Of a stretch of 64,000 nt of DNA, positions 57,071-64,000 are shown one piece after another. Source of the stretch: Prorocentrum cordatum (Eukaryota > Sar > Dinophyceae > Prorocentrales > Prorocentraceae); NCBI GenBank assembly GCA_963575745.1, contig CAUYUJ010002758.1, positions 520,675 through 584,674 of the forward strand, read 5' to 3'. How positions within the stretch are numbered: the stretch's first letter is position 1; every line of letters starts with the position of its first letter. Both the position numbers and the translations under genes were made by a program. Below the pieces are notes generated by a model. That model did no database searches. It worked only from the letters and a program-made list of their open reading frames with translations, and was not told the origin of the DNA.

Positions 57071-59223
57071 GAGAGCGAGAAATACACCATATATATAGAG
57101 AGAGAGAGAAAAAAAAAAAAAGCGTGAGAGAGAACGAGAGAGGGGGGCAAGATGGCATTGCATCGGGCCCCCCATGGTGAGGAGGCGTTGGATCAGGGCG
57201 ATGCTGCGCGTGGTGAGCCAGGCTGCCATCAAAGCGAGGACACAGTTTTGCTTTGCCGTGCGGGCGAGGAGGGATAGCAGGACGAGGGGTGTCATGACGA
57301 TGATCCCGCATGATAATGAGGGATATCAGGATGAGGAGGGATGGGTGACAGCAGGATGCGGCATGTCAGGATGAGGGATAGCAGGGTGAGGAGGGATAGC
57401 AGGATGAACGATAGCACGATGCGCGCCCCTCCCCACCGCCCCGTTCCCAGGGACCGCGCGCCGTACGACTGGCTGGCGGACCACTTCCCAGAGGTGGTCA
57501 AGGACAGCGCCGCAGGGGCAACGGGTCGCGACGCGCGATAGTGCAGAGCTTTCGGGGGCGGAGCAGAATAACACACTTCGTGACATTGCAGAATGGTGCG
57601 TCGTGATCTCTACGCAATTTCTACGCGTAGAAATTGCGTAGAAGTTCAGTCGTCGGTCGGCTGTGTCGATCGGTCTCGCGTCGCCGCCACCCCCCGCCAC
57701 AGCGCCCGCCAGGAGGCGAAAGCAAAGGCTGGCGCCGCTCATGACGAGTGGGAGTACCACTGGGACGTCGGATCACTGGCGGGGAGGGGTGCATGTGTAG
57801 AGCGATGTTGTCGGTATCGGGCGAGGGGGTGACAATACGTGGAGAGTCGGTTGGCATGAGGGCAAATGCCACAACCGCGTAGGGTATCGCAGTGGTGAGC
57901 ACGCCGCCGCCCTCGCCATCGCGCCGCCCGCCCCACTCCGCCCAATCACTATCCAACCCCGACAGCATCGCCTCTGTTGCTGCTGCCGCTGAGCCCGCCC
58001 TCCTCCCACGTCCCCCCTCCCCCATTACCGCGGGGGGGTGCGAGGCGGCTTACCGCGTCAGGGGCCCGCCGAAGAAGAAGACTGCGCCAGAGTACGGCAC
58101 GCCGACGAACGCCGACAATGGTGGCAAGAGCGACGAGATCGAGTTTCAGTGGCCTGACAAGGCCACGTGGCGCGTGCCAGGCTTCACGGTGGAGACTTAC
58201 CGCGAGCAGGTCAAAGCCAAGAAGGGCGGCGCTGGCAGCGGCGACCTATGGCAGAGCAGTACCAAATATGGCCTGCTGTCGGTGTCAAAATATTCGAGGG
58301 CGCCCGTGGAGGCTGGCGCTTTGAGGAGGTGGTTTTGCGCCGTGTGGATCAAGCGTGAGGGCCAGGAGAGAAAGTCCATGGTCGGTGAGCTGGCCATTAA
58401 GGAACACTACGAGCGCCCAGACGAGAAAGTGATCGAGCTGGCGAAGAAATACGCCAAGGATTCCGACAAGGAAGCGTTCGAGCTCAGCAAGCAGGAGTAC
58501 ATTAAGAGCCAGGGAGGCGAGAGTGGCATCGCGCTGAAGAGGCCTGCGGCGGCGCGGAAAAGGCCAGCTGTCGCGACGACCGATGGCGCAGCTGAGGACG
58601 AGGATCAGGGCGGGCGCGAGGCCGCTGCGGAGGCAGAGAAGAGTGACGCTGATGAGGAAGACGAGGATGAGGACGAGGAAGATAAGGAGGACGGTTGCGC
58701 AGCCTCACCCGATGATGATGATGACGACGACCAAGCCTGCCACAAATCCGCATCGAGTGATAGCGAAGTGCCAGGGGCCGAAGCGATGAAAGATGACGAG
58801 GCCCAGCCGAAAGCGAAAGGGAAAGCGAAGGCGAAAGGTAAAGGGAAAGCGAAGCCGTCGGCGAAAGGTAAAGCGAAAGCGAAGCCTGAGAAGCCTGAGA
58901 AGCCTGAGAAGTCAGAACCACCTTCGAGTACGCAGCCAAGCGGCGGTGAAGGCAAAGCGGAGAAGGCGGGCAATGCTGCAGAAGAAAAGAAAAAGGGTAA
59001 GAAGGAGAAGAATGATACGAAGGAAACTAAGGAGAAGAAGGAGAACAAGGATAAGAAGGATAAAGGGCCGAAAACTGCGGAGCCGAGTAAGGGTTCGAAG
59101 CCGAGCAAGGGTTCGAAGAGGGCCGCCAGCTCCAGCCCAGAGATGGGCAGGCGCGAGAGGAAGACGGCGCCGAGCAGCGATGCCAGTTCGGACGGGCTCG
59201 ACATGGGCATCGGGCTCGGGTAG
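56244..59223 (+). CDS. Multi-exon gene, unknown Lys/Glu-rich protein
   Basis: Likely exons: about 56244-56441 (Glu/Ala-rich, then SHAQFAACFKKHIKSS); 56692 to about 56877 (DDVVEHVGLLKALREIL); 57451-57493 (DRAPYDWLADHFPE); 57713 to about 57770 (EAKAKAGAAHDEWEYHWDV); 58062-59223. Acceptors CGCCCGCCAG|G at 56691 and 57712, CCCAG|G at 57450 and GTCAG|G at 58061 are good, and the 57493 donor is GAG|GTGGTC. Other donors are uncertain. The last exon starts with a globular part (EIEFQWPDKATWRVPGFTVE to about 58530), then acidic runs, then KGKAKAK and KEKKENKDKKD stretches and the end GMGIGLG-like (DMGIGLG). No domain recognised. Start codon not determined. Confidence 0.55.
56619..56661. repeat. Intronic palindromic motif, variant copy
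   Basis: Arms CTACGCAATTT and AAATTGCGTAG enclose CTACGCGCATAAATGGCGCA and a T. It is followed by AAGTT, as are the other copies, and lies 30 bp before the exon acceptor at 56691. Confidence 0.7.
57019..57075 (+). repeat. (GA)n microsatellite
   Basis: About 50 bp of GA repeat in a predicted intron, with further GAGA-rich sequence and an A run to 57120. Confidence 0.9.
57609..57642. repeat. Intronic perfect palindrome, 34 nt
   Basis: TCTACGCAATTTCTACG followed by its exact complement, then AGTT. Located in the predicted intron before the exon at 57713. Confidence 0.85.
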
Positions 59224-59618
59224 CTCGCGAGGGAGGCTGGGGCCAGCCTGAGGATGAGCGGCCAGAGGCGAGGAGGACAGAAGGCCAGAGGCGAGGAGAA
59301 GAGGAGACCAGAGGCGAGGAGGAGAAGAGGCCTGAGGCGTGAGGCGAGGGCGAGCCCTCGACGTTCCATAGAGGATGCTCAGGGACGCAGGCGAGCGTAA
59401 GTAACTCGCTGCCTGCATCGGCTGAGCAAAGAAACGTGCGTGCGTGCACCTCCCCCCAGTCTTCTTTTCTTGCATGTTTGTTGCCATGATGCGGGGTCAG
59501 AGTGAGCGCGGGATCATGATGAGCAGAATGGTCGTATGAAGAGCAGGTGTATCAGTAGGGGCGGGGTGCGAAGCAGGGGAAAATGATGAGGGGAAGGGGG
59601 GGTGAGGAGCAACCGACG

Positions 59619-59660
<42 letters not shown>

Positions 59661-59931
59661 ACAAACCTATTTTGACTGGTAGTGCAGTTCGACGATCAGC
59701 AGAAGCAGGAGCAGCAGCAGCGGCAGGAGTTTCCGATCGAAGATCGAGCAGCAGCAGCAACATGATCATGAGCAGGAGGAGCAGGAGGCGCAGGGGGGGG
59801 GGGGGCAGGAGGGGCAGGGACAAGGAGGTTGAACGCGGGCTCGGAGCAGTTCAGGGGAGGGGGGAGCGAGGGTCGACCGCTCAGCCGACGAGCCCCAGGT
59901 GGGCCCCCAGGTGCCCGCGCGGCGGGGCCGC
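59224..59931. other. Gene spacer with GAGGCGAGGA repeats and (GA)n
   Basis: Directly after the stop codon, CAGAGGCGAGGAG words repeat (59260-59350). A (GA)n tract is at 59620-59658, and AGCAGCAGGAGC-like sequence at 59700-59800. The next start codon is at 59932, preceded by GCCCCAG|GTGGGCCCCCAG|G, possible trans-splice acceptors. Confidence 0.5.
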
Positions 59932-62900
59932 ATGGTAAAGGCTGATCGCCCTGCACCAAAGTTTCGCGACATCCGCGCGTACATCCGCATGGCGCCGATG
60001 AAGGCGGTGCCCCGCGTTGCTTCGCCCGCCCGCCGCTCGGGGGAGGTGTCGGGCAGCCGACAGGGAGGGAGGGGCAGGAGGGGGGAGGGATCGGAGGGAG
60101 GGAGGGGCAGCTGGGAGGGAGGGGCTCGGGGGGTTCCGACAGCCGCTCGAGAGCGAGACCGCGGAGGGAGGGGCAGGATGCGCAGCTTCTGGGGCAGGGC
60201 TTGTGGGCGTTTGGGGAGAGGCGGGGGGGAAGGGAGCGCGGGTCCGCCAGGCGCTGCTCACGCCGCCGAGGCGCCGCCGTGGAACCAAGACGTCCAGCCC
60301 AGGAAGCTCGACAGCTAGCAGCCCCACCTCCAGTGAGCACCGCCGCCCAGCCCCTGGGAACTCACCAGGCGCAGCATGGGTGCAGGCAGGGTTCGACGAG
60401 ATGTTTGATCAGGACGGCCTCGGGGGAGGCCCAGTCGGTCAGCCCAGTGAGGCGAGGGCAATTGAGGCACAGGAGGCACAGGAGGCACAGGAGGCAAAGG
60501 CGGCAGGGGAGGCTAAGAAGGCAGAGGAGGCAGAGGTGGCAAAGAAGGCAATGGAGGATAAGGGGGCGATCGACGTCAGCTACGAGCGTCCATCAACCGC
60601 CATGGACCCAGACTCCGATGACGAGCCCTTGGCGCAGATGACTGCCGAGGCCCGCGTCGCTTTGTCCATGCATCTTCCCCTAACTCCAACCCCCGTCCAA
60701 GCCCAAAATATCTCGCCTGCGATCCTCTCCTGCACTCTCATCCCCTAGCGTTGTTATCTATGCGACACATCCCCGTGCGGAAGGCGAAATCGATGAGCAT
60801 GCAGTCGCTGAGGGAGGAGCAGGACAGGGTACTGCAAGATATACAGAAGGATAAGGACAGGCAGGGACAACCAAAACCGCGGGGACGGGGCTAGCACTGA
60901 GTGGTGGAGGGACGGCTCGGCTGGAATAGTATGAGAACAATGGAACCTAACCTATACACACTTTTCTACGCAATTTCTACGCGTAGAAATTGCGTAGAAG
61001 TTGTGATGATACGTCGTATGCACGCGTAGTGTTTAGTAAGCAGGTTGCAGTGCATATGAGAGGTTGGTGTGAGCAGCTGGGAGCATGCGTCGCGCATTCG
61101 CGTGTTTCGCGCATTCTCATTCGCGCATTCGCATTCGCATTTCCCCAGGACGAGACGAGGCGCTCGAGCCCTCAGCCAGCGAGCCCGCCGTGGAGCGATA
61201 CGGCGTGTGTCGCTGAAGAGGGGCTTCCCGCACCAACCTCGGTAGCCTCGTCATCGGTGTCAGCGCCCATCGGGGGGCACCACTCGACGGGCATCATCGC
61301 TAACCAGCGCGAGCCGATCGGGAAGGCCACCCCGCTGTTCTCGAACCCCCATCCCGAGAGCAAGGAGGAACTCATCCAGGCCGTCGACACTGAGATTGGG
61401 GCCACCAATGACGAGCTGCAGGGCCATCCCAACCCAGACGAGCGCACCATGGAACATATGAACGTAAGGCTGAGCCAATTCTTCCAAGCAGGGCTCGTGC
61501 AGAAATTGACGGCGTTGAAGAAGGCCGACCCGAACTTCGTCGACGACGACGTCCAGCATTCGAACGACTTGGATGGCCTCAGCGAGAAGGACAAGCTGGA
61601 GAAGGCTTTCTACGAGGAGATGGAGAAGAAGAACTACATGTTCAGCACAGAGACCAAGGCAGGGAACGCCGCGTCGGGGCGTTGGAGGCGCGCCCTGGAC
61701 GCGTCGGAAGAGCTGAGGAAGGATTACGCGAAGGAGAAGGGCTGGATGAACCAGCGAAGGTTCAGGAAAGAGTGGCTGCAGGGCAAGCACAAGGAATGGA
61801 AGGAGACCGTGAAGCACCTCCTCGCGGAATCGAACGAGAAAGAGGACAAGAAGAAGGGAGAGTACGTCACGCTGATGAGGCTGGCGTGGCTGGAAGGTGG
61901 CGGTACCTCTGGCCTCCGCCTGGCGCTGAAGCACGCGTCGAACGCGATGCTGCTCGGTGGGATCTGGACCCGCTGGGACGACATGGCAGAGACTGTGGAG
62001 TACCTGCACGTCCGCCATCAGCTCATCGAGTCCTTCAAGAAGCAGTGGATTAAACACAAGGAGTGGGTGTGCCCAAGTGCGGCGACCGTCGAGGAGGCAG
62101 ACGCTCGCGCGGCGCGGGCTGCGGGGGGCGGCGGCGACGCGGCAAGGGAGGAGCCTGCCAAGGGCGAGACGGACGAGAAGAAGGATAAGAAAGATAAACA
62201 CGACAAGTCTGATAAAAAGGAACAGACTGAGAAAAAGTACAAGGAAAAGAAGGAGAAAAAAGAGACGGAGGCCCCTGCGGAGGAGGGTAGGAAGCGCAAG
62301 AAGGTTGAGGAGGAGGTGACGACAGATGGAAAGAAAGAGAAAAAAGATAAAAAAGAGAAGGGTGGCGATGCCAAGGATGATCCTCCGCCTGTGGCGCCCG
62401 ACGCCAAGAAACAGAAGACTACGCCTGCGTTTGTGGCCAACTTCAAGAAGCTGAAGGACAACTATGATTGGTGTATGGCGCAGCACACCAAGCTCGACGG
62501 GCTCATCAAGCTCGATGCGGGATGGAAGGGCGTGGAGAGGATGCGCGAGAGCATGGACGCTGCCATGAAAGAGGCGACGCGGGGCGGGGTTGAGAGGTGA
62601 GAGAGGAGGTATGAGAGGTGCTGAGAGGAGGTATGCGAAGTATGAGAGGTGATGCAGTCACGGAGAGGTATGAGAGGTGATGCAGTCACGGAGGACGAGC
62701 GTGAATACGCTGGGAGGCGGGGAGGGGGTAATGCCGATCCCAATCCGTCAGGTGGCCGACAAGTGCCAGGAGCACAACCTCTCGTCGCTGATGACGATCG
62801 ATGCCGCGAAGTACAAGAAGCAGGTTGGGGCTCTCCGATTTGCGATTGCACCTGTCTAGCAGCTCGCGTGTCCACTATTGATGTTCATGCTATGTATCGT

Positions 62901-63308
62901 TCATTGTTTGTTTTGTTGTGAGTAGAGTTTCGAGTGTCAGTGAGGCGACTTGCGATAGTCCGACTTTTCGACGATTCGGATGGCGACGAGGGACGTGGAT
63001 AGTAGGGTTCACGGTGCGAGTTTAGCGCCACCGTTCCGACGTGAGCGCGACGCCAGGTGAGTTCCAAGACATACGACGCCGAGATCCAGCTGGCGAACGG
63101 CGCGCTGACCGCGAGCGTGAAGACCCTGTCGTCCGAGATTCGTATCCTGATGAACCAGAAGATGGCGAGGGATGATGAGCAGAGGAGGCTGCAGCAGGAG
63201 GAGCAGGCAACAAAGGACAAGGAGAGCGGCACCAGCGCGAAGAAAAAGAAAGATGCGAAGAAGGGGGGTAGGAAGAAGGCTGCCAAGCAGGAGTCTGACT
63301 CCGATTAG
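59932..63308 (+). CDS. Six-exon gene, unknown Lys/Glu-rich protein (~717 aa)
   Basis: Predicted exons: 59932-60006, 60386-60649, 60784-60849, 61149-62573, 62752-62823, 63057-63308. All junctions are phase 0 and all acceptors are AG|G. Donors are GT (60007, 62824), GC (60650, 62574) and GA (60850). The last three exons are the firmest: they read DAAMKE / VADKCQEHNLSSLMTIDAAK / VSSKTYDAEIQLANG without interruption. Exon 4 begins with a Ser/Pro-rich part. It continues with an acidic helical region (SKEELIQAVDTEIGATNDEL), then WRRALDASEELRKDYAKEKG and a globular stretch to about 62060, then a long KKDKKDKHDKSDKK-type basic tail. The C-terminus (MARDDEQRRLQQEEQ) should be a coiled coil. No domain recognised. 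Exons 1-3 are tentative. Confidence 0.6.
60964..60999. repeat. Intronic perfect palindrome, 36 nt
   Basis: TTCTACGCAATTTCTACG followed by its exact complement, then GTT. It shares 37 nt with the copy at 57610-57646. It lies in the predicted intron between exons 3 and 4, 149 bp before the acceptor at 61148. Confidence 0.85.
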
Positions 63309-64000
63309 GCATCCATTGTGCTTTCGAGATTGCATGGGGGATGGGGCTTCGAAATAGGGGGCGATGTGAGGGAGAGGGGAGGGGGTCGACATGTCAGACT
63401 GCCCCATCCCTCATTCAATCCAGAAAGCTCGCTGGCCGCGTCGGCAAGCTTACAGGTAACGCGGCAGTTGCTTTATGGCACCCTCCCCTGCTAGCATAAC
63501 GAAGGTCGAACTTGCCCTCGGTTGGAAAAATGATCCAGCTAGGACGTGGATCCAGCTAGAACGCGGATCCAACTAGGAAGTGGATCCAGCCAGAACTGTA
63601 TCCAGCTTGAATGTGGATCCAGCCCGAACATGGATCCAGCCCTCTCCCCCCCTCCCTCCCCTCCTCCCCCCCCCCCTCCTCCTCCCCCCTCATCCCCCTC
63701 CATCCTCGCTCCTCCTCCTCCCTCCTCTTATCCAGCCGCGGCGGGAGCTCGACCCGCGCTCCAGCGATCGCGCGAGGGAATTGTTCCTGGGAGCCGCTCT
63801 GGACACGGGAATCATGTTTAGGCAGCGTGTCTGAGAGCGAAATTCAAAAAAAGAAACAAACAACGCAGAAATTTCTTGGAATTCTCAGAAATCCTGCAAA
63901 AGCCGGAGTCCGGGAGCCGGAACCTGCCGTATAAATTGCGTATATATGTCGTATATATTTGAACAACAATAACACCGTATATATGTTCGACAACCATATA
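63309..64000. other. Downstream region, no gene seen
   Basis: Contains the GTGGATCCAGC repeats (63535-63650), a CTCCTCC-rich tract (63650-63725) and, at the very end, AT-rich TATATATG/CGTATATA sequence with another AAATTGCGTA word (63934). The window ends in this sequence. Confidence 0.5.
63535..63650 (+). repeat. GTGGATCCAGCTAGAAC tandem repeat
   Basis: Five to six degenerate units of about 17-22 bp containing GGATCCAGC. The theme recalls the GTGGATCCA words at 55621-55740 and the GGATCCGCT nonamers of the 131-bp satellite. Confidence 0.8.

Noticed and set aside
57609-57642. Bacterial-type transcription terminator
   Set aside because: A perfect palindrome without a U tract, inside a predicted eukaryotic intron, repeated in other introns.

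Overview
The window looks like nuclear DNA of a dinoflagellate. It contains a sequence very close to the dinoflagellate trans-spliced leader upstream of a gene (38943-38964). Predicted introns start with GA, GC or GT and end AG|G. All credible genes lie on one strand, and large parts of the window are simple repeats, minisatellites and transposable elements. The genus cannot be fixed from the sequence. There are no bacterial-style operons, ribosome binding sites or CRISPR arrays, and I saw no tRNA or rRNA gene.

Layout. 1-7.8 kb: gene-poor DNA with five copies of one short inverted-repeat (MITE-like) family, some swollen by microsatellites, plus a ~760-bp fold-back repeat. 8-14.6 kb: a decayed LINE-type retrotransposon (coiled-coil/zinc-finger ORF1, EEP endonuclease, reverse transcriptase, RNase H, C-terminal Cys/His region) ending in a (TCC)n tract. 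14.6-24.7 kb: GC-rich minisatellite and a decayed minus-strand region, possibly an old retroelement. 24.7-26 kb: (CTC)n and ~1 kb of ATT-rich microsatellite holding a small TA-flanked inverted-repeat element. 26.0-34.5 kb: an 8.5-kb satellite of ~594-bp and ~830-848-bp units. 34.5-55.6 kb: a 131-bp satellite split by an insertion.

The main result is that insertion. Positions 34621-54861 (20,241 bp) are bounded by 31-bp terminal inverted repeats (29/31 identical) and flanked by the same 4 bp, CCGG. The intact 131-bp units next door show what the empty site looks like. Inside are four plus-strand genes: a 286-aa protein of unknown function; a zinc-finger protein of 1048 aa (spliced) resembling hAT-type transposases; a complete cytosine-5 DNA methyltransferase; and a 974-aa (spliced) unknown protein. 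All five GAGGCCCC arrays and both copies of a pentamer-based composite repeat seen in the window lie inside this element. Both ends carry several hundred bases of alternating purine-pyrimidine sequence. I read it as a giant DNA transposon carrying its own DNA methyltransferase.

Two predicted introns inside the element are GA-AG. One of them (51328-51535) is a near-palindrome flanked by a short direct repeat, as expected of an introner, an intron that inserted as a mobile element. 55.7-64 kb: two multi-exon host-type genes coding lysine/glutamate-rich proteins without recognised domains; three of the gaps next to their exons contain the same 37-nt palindromic motif.
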